NCBI RefSeq assembly: GCF_030731045.1 | Contig: NZ_JAVALS010000012.1 | Span: forward strand, 23,217 to 87,216 | Direction of reading: 5' to 3' | DNA: 64,000 nt | DNA from: Arthrobacter horti | Lineage (GTDB): Bacteria; Actinomycetota; Actinomycetes; Actinomycetales; Micrococcaceae | Part shown: positions 35,583 to 45,312 of the stretch, one piece after another | How positions within the stretch are numbered: position 1 is the stretch's first letter | Layout of the letters: the number at the start of each line of letters is the position of its first letter | Translations under genes and position numbers: made by a program | The notes under the pieces: model-generated | Told to the model about the DNA's origin: nothing | The model's input: only the letters and a program-made list of their open reading frames with translations | Database searches by the model: none

Positions 35583-35651
35583 ATGCGTTGAGTGCTCACT
35601 TGTGGTGACTTTCCAGACGGACAGGTCACCACAAGTGAGCACTCAACGCAT
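35583..35651. repeat. Long intergenic palindrome, family A, copy 2
   Basis: A perfect 27-bp stem (35583-35609 with 35625-35651; core GTTGAGTGCTCACTTGTGG) and a 15-base loop fill the gap between the convergent SDR and YibE/F genes, the right arm touching the YibE/F stop codon. No T tract. Related to the palindrome at 24072-24128. Confidence 0.85.
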
Positions 35652-37073
35652 TTAACGACGACGGCGCAGCTCGCGGCGGGTGAGCACCGCGCCTTCGATG
35701 GCGGCCAGGGCGTCGTCGTGCGGACGGTGCGGTTCGCCGTCGTCGTGGCCGTCCTCCGTGGCGTGCCGCCGCAGGTCCGTCGCCTTGACCACCAGCACGG
35801 CCACGAGCGTGGTCAGCGGGATGGCCAGGACCAGGCCGATCGATCCGATCAGCGTCCTCACCACCTCCTCGGCCAGCTCGGCGCTCGTGAGGGTGTCCAG
35901 GAACGGCCGTTCGTAGAGCATCACGATGATGAGCACCGGCAGCGCGGCACCCGCGTAGGCGAAGGCGATCGTGTAGACGGTGGACGCGATGTGGTCCCGG
36001 CCGATCCGCATGGCCGAGGTGAACAGCCGTCCCGCTGAAGTCCCGGGCGAGAGTTCGTACAGCTCCCAGACGGCGGACGCCTGGGTGATGGTGACGTCAT
36101 TGAGGGCACCCAGGCTCGCCACGATGAGCCCGCAGAGCACCACCCCGGAGATCGAGATGGTCCCGCTCGTATTGATCAGCGTGGAGGCCTCGTGGCTCCC
36201 GATGCCCAGGAGCTTCGCCGCGTCCGTGGCCCAGAACGCCAGCCCCGCCGTGACAAGCAGCCCGAAGACCGTGCCCAGCAGCGCCGTCGAGGTCCTGGCG
36301 GAGAAGCCGTGCGCGAAGTACAGCACTGCGATGAGGATCGCCGTGGACGCCGTGAGAGCCAGCGGCAGGGCGGGCTTGCCGTCCACCAGCCCCGGCAGCA
36401 GGTAGAACGCCAGGACCAGATAGGCCACGCCCAGTCCCAGCAGCGCGCGGAAGCCGCGCCACCGGGCCACCAGGATCACGACGGCGGCATACAGCACCGC
36501 GAGCACGGCCACCGGGAAGGTGCGCACGAAGTCCACGAACACATAGGCCGGCGCCTGACCGCCCTGCTGCACAGCGCCCTGCTGAACCCTGGACAGATTC
36601 AGGTACCGGATCCCGTCCCCGGCGTGCACCGAGTCGGAGGCGGAGACCTCCGGGTTGAAGAGGACCTGAACGGACGGGCCACCGGCGTCCGGCTGGGTGA
36701 CGGCCGTGAAGCAGGTGCTGAGCCGGGCGGCACCCTGCGTGGCACTGCTCTGTGAACTCTGTGAATCACTCCCCTGCGAAGCGCCCGAGCCTTGTGAACT
36801 CTGTGAAGAATCCGCCGGCCCGCCCGAACAGGAACCCCGCGTGACACTGAGAACCTTGCCCGTGTCGAAGCTGACGCCGGGTGCGGCAGCGTATGGGGAG
36901 CTCAGCTTGAGATCCTGGTGCTGACCGCCCGGCCACAGCAGGATCATGCCCACGGCCGTCAGCAGGGTGACGGGCAGCAGGATCGCCGCCAGGATCCAGC
37001 CGGCCCGGCGCCGCGCCGCCGCGGCCTGAAGCGTGGGCGGCGGCCCGCCGTCGTGCGAATGTCCATGACCCAT
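35652..37073 (-). CDS. YibE/F family membrane protein
   Basis: A 473-aa protein with one N-terminal membrane helix (about residues 26-47), an extracytoplasmic region of about 130 residues with Ser/Gln-rich SSQSSQGSGASQGSDSQSSQ, and seven or eight C-terminal helices from about residue 185. Family blocks include ISISGVVLCGLIVASLGALNDVTITQASAVWEL and SAMRIGRDHIASTVYTIAFAYAG. Function of YibE/F proteins is unknown; a transporter role is assumed by some. His-rich start MGHGHSHDGG. Monocistronic between terminators. Confidence 0.85.
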   Translation of the reverse strand: MGHGHSHDGGPPPTLQAAAARRRAGWILAAILLPVTLLTAVGMILLWPGGQHQDLKLSSPYAAAPGVSFDTGKVLSVTRGSCSGGPADSSQSSQGSGASQGSDSQSSQSSATQGAARLSTCFTAVTQPDAGGPSVQVLFNPEVSASDSVHAGDGIRYLNLSRVQQGAVQQGGQAPAYVFVDFVRTFPVAVLAVLYAAVVILVARWRGFRALLGLGVAYLVLAFYLLPGLVDGKPALPLALTASTAILIAVLYFAHGFSARTSTALLGTVFGLLVTAGLAFWATDAAKLLGIGSHEASTLINTSGTISISGVVLCGLIVASLGALNDVTITQASAVWELYELSPGTSAGRLFTSAMRIGRDHIASTVYTIAFAYAGAALPVLIIVMLYERPFLDTLTSAELAEEVVRTLIGSIGLVLAIPLTTLVAVLVVKATDLRRHATEDGHDDGEPHRPHDDALAAIEGAVLTRRELRRRR

Positions 37074-37120
37074 CAGAGCTGAATCCTCATGGTTCCCAGC
37101 CTACGGGCGGCAGACGGATT

Positions 37121-37161
37121 AGACCCTGCCGGCCAGGTCCATGACGCGGCCGGCAGGGTCT
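37121..37161 (-). terminator. Hairpin terminator after the FAD oxidase / before YibE/F
   Basis: A perfect 14-bp stem (AGACCCTGCCGGCC at 37121-37134 with 37148-37161) and 13-base loop lie 32 bases beyond the stop of the FAD oxidase on the minus strand, before nothing but the YibE/F 5' end. Little T tract. Confidence 0.65.
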
Positions 37162-37192
37162 CTCTGCCCGGTTCAGTACAGCCCAGTGCGCC

Positions 37193-38566
37193 TCAGTCCG
37201 GCTTGATGTTCTGGTTGATCCGGAAGAGGTTTCCGGGGTCGTACTTCCTCTTGACATCCACCAGCCGCTGGTAGTTGACCCCGTAGTTGTCTCCGATACG
37301 CCCCTGGTCCTCGGCGTCCATGAAGTTGATGTACCCACCGGCTGCCGAGTGCGGCCGAAGCGCCTCCGCATAGCTGCGGGCCCAGGCGATGTTGGCTTCA
37401 TTGTCCGCCGGGTCCTGCCACTGGGTCGCGATGACCGGGGCGAACTTCATGCCGCGGTGCACGAAGGCCGTGTCCTCCGGCGCCACCCGTCCTGCGGCGC
37501 CATCGATCGGGTAGACGTGGACCGCGGTGTGAACGCTCGTGACCGTGGCTCCGTGATCGGCGTGGGCACTGATGGCGCCGTCGTTGAGCTCGCTCAGGAA
37601 GTTGGCCTTCCAGTACCCCTGCATGCCCTTCGGATTGAGTTCGTCGAACGCGACGTTGAGTGCCGGGTACGGCATCGGAGTGATGAGGGATCCGGCCACC
37701 GGCGCGGCCCCGAGGAACGGCGCCCAGCGGGACTCCCCCTCGGCCGGATCGCCGGTCCACATGCCGACCACCACGCACACCGGCTTGCCGTGCCACTCCT
37801 CCGGGAGGAACGGCACCGGCGGGCCCTGATGGAAGCCCAGGAACGCGCCGAACTCCTCCGGGGCGTCGGCGATGTAGTCCCGGTAGAACCTGGCGACCGC
37901 CGGGGTGTGCTCCGCGCCGTAGATGACGACACCCACGTGCACCATGTCCACCGGGTGCAGCTGGTACTCGAACGAGGTCACCACACCGAAGTTCCCGCCG
38001 CCGCCGCGCAGAGCCCAGAACAGGTCCTCGTTCTGCTCCGCGCTGGCCGTCACGAACTTGCCATCTGCCGTGACCACGTCCGCCGAGATCAGGTTGTCGC
38101 AGGCCAGGCCGAACTTACGGGTCAGATAGCCGATTCCGCCGCCCAGGGTCAGGCCGGCGATTCCGGTCGATCCCACGATGCCGCCGGTGCTCGCCAGGCC
38201 GAACGCATGGGTGGCGTGGTTGAAGTCCGCCCAGGTGGTCCCGGCCTCGGCCCGCGCCGTCCCGGACGCGGGGTCGACGCGGACCCCGGTGCGGTTGACG
38301 AAGTCGAGGACCAGCGCGTCATCCCAGGTCCCGAAGCCGGGGGCGCTGTGCCCGCCGCCACGGATCGCGAGCGGGAGGGAGTTCTCCCGCGCGAAGTTCA
38401 CGCCCACGATGACATCCGCCACCTGGGCCACCCGGACGATGCCCGCCGGGTGCTTGTCGATCATGCCGTTGAACACGGCACGTGCTGTGTCATAGTCCGG
38501 GTCCACCGGAGTGATGAGTTGCCCGCGGAGCTGATCCCGCAATCCATCCAGCACTGTTCCATTCAT
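37193..38566 (-). CDS. FAD-linked oxidase with C-terminal berberine-bridge (BBE) domain
   Basis: About 457 aa from ATG 38566. The FAD-binding PCMH domain has AIRGGGHSAPG with H73, the usual residue for covalent 8-alpha-histidyl FAD; LTLGGGIGYLTRKFGLACDN follows. The expected partner Cys of bicovalent enzymes (in the STGGIVGSTG region) is not present, so single attachment is predicted. The C-terminal BBE motif is GVNYQRLVDVKRKYDPGNLFRINQNI. No signal peptide. Oxidises an unknown alcohol, sugar or tetramate-like substrate with oxygen. Confidence 0.88.
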   Translation of the reverse strand: MNGTVLDGLRDQLRGQLITPVDPDYDTARAVFNGMIDKHPAGIVRVAQVADVIVGVNFARENSLPLAIRGGGHSAPGFGTWDDALVLDFVNRTGVRVDPASGTARAEAGTTWADFNHATHAFGLASTGGIVGSTGIAGLTLGGGIGYLTRKFGLACDNLISADVVTADGKFVTASAEQNEDLFWALRGGGGNFGVVTSFEYQLHPVDMVHVGVVIYGAEHTPAVARFYRDYIADAPEEFGAFLGFHQGPPVPFLPEEWHGKPVCVVVGMWTGDPAEGESRWAPFLGAAPVAGSLITPMPYPALNVAFDELNPKGMQGYWKANFLSELNDGAISAHADHGATVTSVHTAVHVYPIDGAAGRVAPEDTAFVHRGMKFAPVIATQWQDPADNEANIAWARSYAEALRPHSAAGGYINFMDAEDQGRIGDNYGVNYQRLVDVKRKYDPGNLFRINQNIKPD

Positions 38567-38736
38567 GGGTCCCGCCGCCGATCCTTCGCAAGAGATCAGT
38601 CCCATCCCCGGCCATCGGCCCCGATGGGAGGTCTTGACGCGGAGCTTATAACGCCCGGGATACACCCAGGGCGGTCCGGCGTCAAGATGTTTATCCCGGG
38701 CTTCACTCCTCCCACCGGGAGGCCTTTTAAGCGACG

Positions 38737-38774
38737 GATCCCGGCGGCTCTGACAGTGCAGAGCCGCCGGGATC
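38737..38774 (-). terminator. Hairpin terminator after the GNAT gene
   Basis: A perfect 16-bp GC-rich stem (38737-38752 with 38759-38774) and 6-base loop, 24 bases past the GNAT stop on the minus strand. It isolates the glyS-GNAT pair from the FAD oxidase. A smaller plus-strand hairpin ending CCTTTT lies at about 38707-38727. Confidence 0.75.
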
Positions 38775-38798
38775 GCGGCCTAGGGCCGGATGAACCTG

Positions 38799-39815
38799 CT
38801 ATTCGCTGATGACCCGGATGTCCTGGCCGATCTGGCGTGCTCCACCGGAGGCCAGGAGAGGCTCGACGGCGGCGCGCACCGCCGTCATCGAATCGTCCAC
38901 TTCCAGCACCACGGGGTGCTGATACGCGATGAGTGCCAGCAGATCGCGCACGGCCTCCGCGGCGTCGTCGGCGTCCAGCTCCGGATCGTGGCCGAGGAAG
39001 ACCTCGCTGGCCACCTCCGGTGCGCCCTCGCCCAGCAGGGGTGCGGCGTAGCTGACGGCGAACGCCCGGATTCGGCCCTTGCGGGTGGGGGTGACGGTGC
39101 TCCCGAACGCGGACTCGGGCTTGGCACGCAGCACGATGGCGCCGTGCGCCCCGGACGCGTCATCCAGGAAGAGCCGCTGCACGGTGCCGACGGACAGCTC
39201 CCCCGGATCGTCCCAGGAGTGCACCGAGCGGTAGTACTTCCCCACCAGCTGCGTCAGCTCCACGGAACCGGTCGCCAGGTCCATCACCACATCGCTGCCG
39301 GCGTCCTCGCCGTCTCCGTCGAAGACCGGAAGCTTGAGCGAACCGGCGGAGACCTCCACCAGGCGGGAGCGCTGGATCGGCTGCAGGCCGGCGGAGGCGG
39401 TGAAGGCCTCACCGGCCGAGCCGGCCGCCACCTTGGACCGCAGGCGGGTGACGCCGGACGGTGAGAGCTCCGCCTCGCGGCGCAGCATCACCAGGAGGCT
39501 GGAGCCGATGCCCTGGCCACGGTGATCGCGCGAGACCTCGATGTAGGACCAGAGGCGTTCGCCGTGCAGCGGGGTCTCGTAGACCACGCCCGCGGCGACC
39601 GGGATGGACACGCCGTCCACCACGTCCTCGGCCACGATGCACTGGCGCCAGGACTCACCGGTTCCGGCAGCCCCGGCGGCGTCGCCGTCGCCGGTCCCGG
39701 AGGACGGCGCGAAGGCACCCCGGAACTGCTCCCCCACGCGGGACTCGGGGTCGCCCCAGAGCTGGAGCAACTCCAGGTCGTCACCCTCCCGCCAGGGGCG
39801 GTACTGGATCGCCAT
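38799..39815 (-). CDS. GNAT family N-acetyltransferase
   Basis: A 338-aa protein. Residues about 60-150 form a GNAT domain with the acetyl-CoA loop VSRDHRGQGIGSSLLVML; the C half (about 180-338) looks like a second, diverged GNAT-like domain (RLFLDDASGAHGAIVLRAK, ELDADDAAEAVRDLLALIAYQ). A Gly/Ala/Asp-rich loop lies at about residues 35-50. One base separates it from glyS, so cotranscription is likely. Substrate unknown. Confidence 0.8.
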   Translation of the reverse strand: MAIQYRPWREGDDLELLQLWGDPESRVGEQFRGAFAPSSGTGDGDAAGAAGTGESWRQCIVAEDVVDGVSIPVAAGVVYETPLHGERLWSYIEVSRDHRGQGIGSSLLVMLRREAELSPSGVTRLRSKVAAGSAGEAFTASAGLQPIQRSRLVEVSAGSLKLPVFDGDGEDAGSDVVMDLATGSVELTQLVGKYYRSVHSWDDPGELSVGTVQRLFLDDASGAHGAIVLRAKPESAFGSTVTPTRKGRIRAFAVSYAAPLLGEGAPEVASEVFLGHDPELDADDAAEAVRDLLALIAYQHPVVLEVDDSMTAVRAAVEPLLASGGARQIGQDIRVISE

Positions 39816-39816
39816 C

Positions 39817-41202
39817 TCAGGCGCCCAGCAGCTTCCCGGCCAGGTAGGCCTCCACCTTGTCCAGGGACACGCGCTCCTGGGCCATGGTGTCGCGTTCGCG
39901 GATGGTGACGGCCTGGTCCTCCAGGGTGTCGAAGTCCACGGTGATGCAGAACGGGGTGCCGATCTCGTCCTGGCGGCGGTAGCGGCGGCCGATGGCGCCG
40001 GCGTCGTCGAAGTCGATGTTCCAGCTCTTGCGCAGCTGGGCGGCCAGGTCGCGGGCCTTCGGGGACAGGTCCTCGTTACGGGAGAGCGGGAGCACGGCGG
40101 CCTTGACCGGCGCCAGGCGCGGGTCCAGCTTCAGCACGGTGCGCTTGTCCACGCCGCCCTTGGCGTTGGGGGCCTCGTCCTCGGTGTAGGCGTCGATGAG
40201 GAACGCCATGAAGGAGCGGGTCAGGCCGGCCGCGGGCTCGATCACGTACGGGGTGAAGCGCTCGTTGGTGGCCTGGTTGAAGTAGCTCAGGTCCGTGCCG
40301 GAGGCCTTGGCATGCGTGGAGAGGTCGAAGTCCGTGCGGTTGGCGATGCCTTCCAGCTCGCCCCACTCGGAGCCCTGGAAGCCGAAGCGGTACTCGATGT
40401 CCGTGGTGCCCTTGGAGTAGTGGGACAGCTTCTCCTTCGGGTGCTCGAAGAAGCGGAGGTTGTCCTCCTGGATGCCCAGACCCATGTACCAGGCCATGCG
40501 CTCCTTCATCCAGTACTCGTGCCACTGCTCATCCGTGCCGGGTTCGACGAAGAACTCCATCTCCATCTGCTCGAACTCGCGGGTGCGGAAGATGAAGTTG
40601 CCGGGCGTGATCTCGTTGCGGAAGGACTTGCCGATCTGGCCGATGCCGAACGGCGGCTTCTTGCGGGAGGTGGTCAGCACATTGGCGAAGTTCACGAAGA
40701 TGCCCTGGGCGGTCTCCGGGCGGAGGTAGTGCAGGCCTTCCTCGCTGGCCACGGGGCCCAGGTAGGTCTTGAGCAGGCCGGAGAACTCCTGCGGCTCGGT
40801 CCACTGGCCGCGGGTGCCGCAATTGGCGCAGACGATCTCGGCGAGGCCGCCCTCGGGGGCGCGGCCCTTCTTCTCCTCGAACTCCTCCTCGAGGTGGTCC
40901 GCACGGTAGCGCTTGTGGCAGGAGAGGCACTCGACCAGCGGGTCGGAGAAGACCTCCACGTGGCCCGAGGCCTCCCACACCTGGCGGGGCAGGATGACGG
41001 AGGAGTCCAGGCCCACCACGTCGTCGCGGCCCCGCACCATGGACTGCCACCACTGGCGCTTGATGTTCTCCTTGAGTTCGGCGCCGAGGGGGCCGTAGTC
41101 CCATGCGGAGCGCGATCCACCGTAGATCTCACCGGCCTGGAAGACGAATCCGCGCCGCTTGGCGAGGGAGATGACCGAATCGAGGGTGGACTTTGCTGCC
41201 AT
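39817..41202 (-). CDS. glyS: Glycine--tRNA ligase (single-chain class II type)
   Basis: A 461-aa class II aminoacyl-tRNA synthetase of the homodimeric alpha2 type. Motif 2 appears in [22 protein letters not shown] and the glycine-specific start is [22 protein letters not shown] and CANCG metal-like Cys clusters lie in the insertion near residues 85-165. C-terminal anticodon-binding domain contains [16 protein letters not shown] 41202 with GGAG 8 bases upstream is chosen over the frame to 41280. Essential for translation. Confidence 0.97.
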   Translation of the reverse strand: MAAKSTLDSVISLAKRRGFVFQAGEIYGGSRSAWDYGPLGAELKENIKRQWWQSMVRGRDDVVGLDSSVILPRQVWEASGHVEVFSDPLVECLSCHKRYRADHLEEEFEEKKGRAPEGGLAEIVCANCGTRGQWTEPQEFSGLLKTYLGPVASEEGLHYLRPETAQGIFVNFANVLTTSRKKPPFGIGQIGKSFRNEITPGNFIFRTREFEQMEMEFFVEPGTDEQWHEYWMKERMAWYMGLGIQEDNLRFFEHPKEKLSHYSKGTTDIEYRFGFQGSEWGELEGIANRTDFDLSTHAKASGTDLSYFNQATNERFTPYVIEPAAGLTRSFMAFLIDAYTEDEAPNAKGGVDKRTVLKLDPRLAPVKAAVLPLSRNEDLSPKARDLAAQLRKSWNIDFDDAGAIGRRYRRQDEIGTPFCITVDFDTLEDQAVTIRERDTMAQERVSLDKVEAYLAGKLLGA

Positions 41203-41285
41203 ATGAACAACTCCAAGGGAAGCGGGCCGCTGGGTGCGGTCCGGTGCGAATTCTGCGGTACATGTCCTAAAAGAGGACACACGGA

Positions 41286-42308
41286 CTAGCCTACCGGGAG
41301 CACGAACGTCGGGCTCAATGTCTCCAGCGAGGCCTGCGCCACAGGCACGCCGTCCGTGCCCGGGCCGTAGACGTCCAGCCGGTGACCGCGTTCGGCGGCG
41401 ACACAGAGGTACCGTTCACCGGCGTCGTCGCTCACCCAGGCGAGGTGCCGGGGCCACTCACCGCACGGCACGCTGCCGCGCAGCTCACCGTCCACGCCGA
41501 CGACGGCGAGCGCGTCGGCGCCGCGGACGGCCACCACGATCGCGTCCCCCGCGCAGGTCGCGGCGAGCTCGCTGGGATACGCCACCTCCGCGCCCGGGGC
41601 GAGAGAAACAGCCGGACCCTTCAGCGCCCAGGCCTCGCCGCGCCGCGTGGCACGGTGCAGGGCGGCGTCGAGCTCGCCGACGATCCACAGCGAATCGCCG
41701 TCCAGGAGCAGATGGCGGGGCCCGGTGCCTGGCGGCAGATCCAGCCCGCCCACCAGGGCCGGCCCGTCCGGCGTGAGCGCGTACTCGTCCACCCGGTCCC
41801 GGCCCAGATCGGCCAGCAGGAAGCGGCCTGACCCGAGCGGCAGGGTGGAGTGCGCGTGCGGCCCGTCCTGACGGTCCGCCACCGGCCCGGATCCGGGCTG
41901 ACCCACCGTCCACAACGGCACGGGCCTCTCTGAGCCCGGGCCCCACTCCCGGTCCAGCGGCAGCGCCGAGACCGTGCCCGAGGAGTAGTTGGACACCAGC
42001 AGCAGGCGTCCGCCGTCGCCGTCGTCCAGTGAGCTGATATGGCACGGGTGTGCCCCGCCGCTGGAGGCCCGGGCGAGCACCGCGAGCGTCTCCGGGTCCA
42101 GCTCCACCACCTGGCCGGCGTCGAGCTCCTCCACTGCGAAGAGGCGGCCGTCCGCCGTCCTGTGCAGGAAGGACGGGTTCCGGACGCCGCGGCTCACGGC
42201 CTCGACGCGCAATGAGTCGCCGGTGGGGTCGACGGAGACGCGCTGCACGCCGCGGCCGCGCCCGGCCCCGTCCTCGGTGTAGCTGCCGAGCCAGAGCTGG
42301 ATGGTCAT
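41286..42308 (-). CDS. Lactonase family seven-bladed beta-propeller protein
   Basis: A 340-aa protein of the 6-phosphogluconolactonase-like (YbhE/Lactonase) family: [22 protein letters not shown] at the start, [45 protein letters not shown], and [12 protein letters not shown] mark successive blades. No signal peptide, so it is cytoplasmic. It may hydrolyse a sugar lactone; the family is broader than Pgl. Divergent from the S4-domain gene across 32 bases. Confidence 0.82.
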   Translation of the reverse strand: MTIQLWLGSYTEDGAGRGRGVQRVSVDPTGDSLRVEAVSRGVRNPSFLHRTADGRLFAVEELDAGQVVELDPETLAVLARASSGGAHPCHISSLDDGDGGRLLLVSNYSSGTVSALPLDREWGPGSERPVPLWTVGQPGSGPVADRQDGPHAHSTLPLGSGRFLLADLGRDRVDEYALTPDGPALVGGLDLPPGTGPRHLLLDGDSLWIVGELDAALHRATRRGEAWALKGPAVSLAPGAEVAYPSELAATCAGDAIVVAVRGADALAVVGVDGELRGSVPCGEWPRHLAWVSDDAGERYLCVAAERGHRLDVYGPGTDGVPVAQASLETLSPTFVLPVG

Positions 42309-42340
42309 GCGGGCTCCTTGGGGTAGGGCATCATGGGGTT

Positions 42341-42580
42341 ATGACGAGTGACATGCCGGACGATCTGGACACCCTCGAGATCCGCGATTCCATGATCCGG
42401 CTGGGACAGCTGCTGAAACTGGCCAATCTGGCCGAGGACGGCGTGGAGGCCACCGAGCTGATCAAGAACGGCCTGGTCAAGGTCAACGGTGAGATCGAAG
42501 AGCGCCGCGGCCGTCAGCTCACCGACGGCGACGTGGTCAGCGTCAACGGCGAGAGCGTCCGCATCAGCGCAGCGCGCTGA
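42341..42580 (+). CDS. S4-domain RNA-binding protein (YbcJ/RlbA-like)
   Basis: A 79-aa protein consisting of one S4 domain: MIRLGQLLKLANLAEDGVEA then LIKNGLVKVNGEIEERRGRQLTDGDVV, with the KVNGE..RR pattern of RNA-binding S4 modules. It probably binds rRNA or tRNA. ATG 42341 is chosen from the short gap to the divergent lactonase gene; the ribosome site is weak (GGGG). Confidence 0.85.
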   Translation: MTSDMPDDLDTLEIRDSMIRLGQLLKLANLAEDGVEATELIKNGLVKVNGEIEERRGRQLTDGDVVSVNGESVRISAAR

Positions 42581-42596
42581 CTCGCCCAGCGCTGAC

Positions 42597-43250
42597 TCAT
42601 CGCGCGCTGAGGACCTCGAACGTCAGGAACTCGGCCACGTGCCCCACTTCCTGGGGGCTGATGCCGTGCCACACCCCGCTGTACTGCACCTTGGTGGCGC
42701 GCGCCTTGCCCAGCAGCCAGGCCGCCGTGAAGTCCACCTTGTCCCGGGCGATGACCGGATCCTGCGGGTCCCGGCCCCAGAAGAACGGGGTCTCCCCGTC
42801 AAGTCCGGCGTCCTGGAAGTAGTCGCCGCCGCCCTCCACGGCGAAGCCTGAGAGCCCGACGACGGCCGCGAAGTCCGCGGGGCGGCGGCGCCACATGCTG
42901 GTGGCCATGGCCATGCCCATGGAGAAGCCGAGCAGGCTCACCGAGCTGAACTGCTCCTTGACGGAGTCCAGCCAGTCGAAGGCGTACTCGCTGGCGTCGC
43001 GGACGGCGTCGAAGGAGTAGTCCAGCGAGCCCGTCAGCGGGAACCACGTGTAGCCGGGCCCCATCGGGATCGGCGCGCGCAGACTCGCCACCACGAAATC
43101 CTCCGGCAGCTGGTCCGCCAGGCCGAACAGGTCCGCCTCATTGGCGCCGTAGCCGTGCAGCAGTACCAGCAGGGGCCGGCCCTCCCAGTCTCCCTCCGGT
43201 GCGGACCAGAGGACGGTGGGCTCGGGGAAGGCGATGGGGGGAAGGCTCAT
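42597..43250 (-). CDS. Alpha/beta hydrolase, carboxylesterase/phospholipase type
   Basis: A 217-aa hydrolase like YpfH/EstA esterases: LLVLLHGYGANEADLFGLADQL (oxyanion region), nucleophile elbow LLGFSMGMAMATSM, acid near VIARDKVDF and final His in VQYSGVWHGIS or QEVGHVAEF. No signal peptide. Likely hydrolyses short carboxylesters or thioesters. Convergent with the S4 gene (16-base gap). Confidence 0.86.
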   Translation of the reverse strand: MSLPPIAFPEPTVLWSAPEGDWEGRPLLVLLHGYGANEADLFGLADQLPEDFVVASLRAPIPMGPGYTWFPLTGSLDYSFDAVRDASEYAFDWLDSVKEQFSSVSLLGFSMGMAMATSMWRRRPADFAAVVGLSGFAVEGGGDYFQDAGLDGETPFFWGRDPQDPVIARDKVDFTAAWLLGKARATKVQYSGVWHGISPQEVGHVAEFLTFEVLSAR

Positions 43251-43343
43251 GGCTCGTATTCTGCCATCCCGGGAGTCCCGCGCCCGGGATCACGCGAAGG
43301 CTACGGTGGCGTAGCCACGGCCACTGGGGGCATGATGAGAAGA

Positions 43344-44210
43344 ATGAGCGAATCCTCTCACTTCTCTGCCGGTACGTCCCCCCGGACCGAACCGTCCCTC
43401 ACTCTCCACAGTGCGGATCAGACCGCCACCGCCCATCCCTGGAGCCGCTACGTGGCCGTGGGCGACTCCTTCACCGAGGGCATCGGGGATCCCGAGCCGA
43501 CGGCGCCGGGCGGGCACCGCGGCTGGGCGGACCGCGTGGCCGAGGAACTCAGCGCCGGGCACCCGGACTTCGCCTACGCCAATCTGGCCATCCGCGGCCG
43601 GCTGCTCCAGCAGATCATCGACGAGCAGGTGGAGCCGTGCCTGGCTCTCTCCCCCGATCTGGTGACCATCTCCGCGGGCGGCAACGACCTCATCCGGCCC
43701 GGCGGCGATCCCGACGCCTTGGCGGACACCCTGGACTCCGCCGTCGGGCGCCTGGCCTCCCAGGGCGCGACGGTGGTGCTGTTCAACGGGCCGGACACGC
43801 TGTCAACCGTCCTCAGCCCGCTGCGTGGCAAGGTGGCCATCTACAACGAGAACCTGCGCACGGTCGCGGCCCGTCATGACGCGGTGATCGCGGACATGTG
43901 GTCCTTGCGCCAGCTGGCCGGCTCGCAGTACTGGGACGAGGACCGGCTGCACTTCTCCCCGCTGGGCCACCACACCATCGCCGCCATGGTGCTGGACGCG
44001 CTGAACGTGGAGCACAGCCTGGAGCCGCTCTCCCCCAAGCCGATGCCGGAGAAGACCTGGCGGGAGGCCAGGACGGAGGACCTGCTCTGGGCGCGCGAAC
44101 ACCTGTTCCCGTGGGTGCTGCGCCGGCTGCGCCACCAGTCCTCCGGTGACGGCGTCCTGCCGAAGCGGCCTGTGCCGGGGCCCGTGTTCGTGCCGGGCCG
44201 GGAGGTCTAG
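43344..44210 (+). CDS. SGNH/GDSL hydrolase
   Basis: About 288 aa; ATG 43344, 43335 and 43332 are all possible starts. Catalytic block I Ser in YVAVGDSFTEGIGD, block III Asn in SAGGNDLIRPG, block V Asp/His in DEDRLHFSPLGHHTIA. Lipase/esterase or acyl-hydrolase activity, cytoplasmic as no signal peptide is seen. The last four bases overlap the convergent VOC gene. Confidence 0.88.
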   Translation: MSESSHFSAGTSPRTEPSLTLHSADQTATAHPWSRYVAVGDSFTEGIGDPEPTAPGGHRGWADRVAEELSAGHPDFAYANLAIRGRLLQQIIDEQVEPCLALSPDLVTISAGGNDLIRPGGDPDALADTLDSAVGRLASQGATVVLFNGPDTLSTVLSPLRGKVAIYNENLRTVAARHDAVIADMWSLRQLAGSQYWDEDRLHFSPLGHHTIAAMVLDALNVEHSLEPLSPKPMPEKTWREARTEDLLWAREHLFPWVLRRLRHQSSGDGVLPKRPVPGPVFVPGREV

Positions 44211-44731
44211 GCGAGGTCTCCGGAGGTCGGCTCGCCCAGCCGGCGCATGGCCTCCATCAGCGTCGTGTACACCGCGCTGGGTTTCCTGTCGTGCCAGTCG
44301 GTGCTGCCTCCCGACGCCGTCGGCCCGGGCTCGACGGCCGGCGCCGGCGAGTACAGCCACCAGAGGTTGCCCCAAGGATCCTGCAAGCGGGAGAGGGTGA
44401 ATCCGCCATAGAAGGAGGAGACCGGCGTGACGACGGTTCCACCACGCTCCACCGCCCGGTCGAGGACCTCCTGGCTGTCCGGGACGTACACCTGCAGGAA
44501 GGCAGGGGTGAACGGCCAATCGGATTTGCGGTCGCTGATCAGCACCGACGAGTCCCCGATCACCACCTCGGCGTGGATCAGGCTCCCGTCCCGGTCCGGG
44601 ATCCGCAGCCCAGGGGACTCCCGTCCGTCGAACACCTCGGTGACGAAGTCGATGAATCCCGCCGCATCGCTGACGATGACGAAGGGGTTGACGGTGTTGT
44701 GGGCGGCTGGGATCGCCGGGATCTGGCTCAT
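44207..44731 (-). CDS. VOC (glyoxalase/bleomycin-resistance) family protein
   Basis: A 174-aa protein with paired beta-alpha-beta-beta-beta units: VNPFVIVSDAAGFIDFVTEVF at the start and the PhnB-like end FTLSRLQDPWGNLWWLYSP. Expected metal residues include H of LIHAEVVIGD and the acidic residue region near DPWGN. Could be a dioxygenase-fold resistance or isomerase protein. Function unknown; overlaps the 3' end of the GDSL gene. Confidence 0.8.
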   Translation of the reverse strand: MSQIPAIPAAHNTVNPFVIVSDAAGFIDFVTEVFDGRESPGLRIPDRDGSLIHAEVVIGDSSVLISDRKSDWPFTPAFLQVYVPDSQEVLDRAVERGGTVVTPVSSFYGGFTLSRLQDPWGNLWWLYSPAPAVEPGPTASGGSTDWHDRKPSAVYTTLMEAMRRLGEPTSGDLA

Positions 44732-44751
44732 CCCCTCAGCCTAGGAGCGTT

Positions 44752-45267
44752 TCAGGATCCCGGGGAGGGGTGGCCGGGGGCCTTCTTCTCCGGCTTCCGG
44801 AACGCGGCCCGCATGTGGTCACTGGTGAGGAAGTCGCCGATGCCGATCATCACGATGCTGAACACGATCTGTTCGGTGACCATCCAGAGCGGGTAGAGCC
44901 CCGGGATGGCGGCGATCACCAGCGTCACCACGGGGAAGATCTGCGCGAACAGCCGCAGCCGCTGATACGCCCAGTACCAGCCCTTGGTGGCGCGCCAGGC
45001 GAAGTAGAACAGGGTGGCCGTCATGCCGAGCACCACCACGGTGCGCATCCACACGGCGAACGGCACGGCCTCGCCGCTGCCGGCGAGCACCAGTGCGACG
45101 GCGACGGCCCCGAACCCCAGGATGAACTCCAGGACCAGGAGCCACATCACCCAACTGAAGGCGCGTTTGGTCTTCGGGTGCAGGCGGTGCTGCTCGGCAA
45201 TGAGGACACCGGCCTGGCGGCCTCCGGCGAGGCGGTCCAGGCGGAGCAGGAGCGATTCCAGCGACAT
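44752..45267 (-). CDS. Four-helix membrane protein of unknown function
   Basis: A 171-aa protein with about four hydrophobic helices (near residues 38-62, 68-90, 105-122, 125-145) between a polar N-terminus (LLRLDRLAGGRQAGVLIAEQ) and a basic, Pro-rich tail. No family recognised. It lies 45 bases downstream of metX on the same strand and might be read through. Confidence 0.65.
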   Translation of the reverse strand: MSLESLLLRLDRLAGGRQAGVLIAEQHRLHPKTKRAFSWVMWLLVLEFILGFGAVAVALVLAGSGEAVPFAVWMRTVVVLGMTATLFYFAWRATKGWYWAYQRLRLFAQIFPVVTLVIAAIPGLYPLWMVTEQIVFSIVMIGIGDFLTSDHMRAAFRKPEKKAPGHPSPGS

Positions 45268-45312
45268 GACGGGATTATCCCATCCCGTCCTGCGGAGGCC
45301 CGGACGGCCGCC

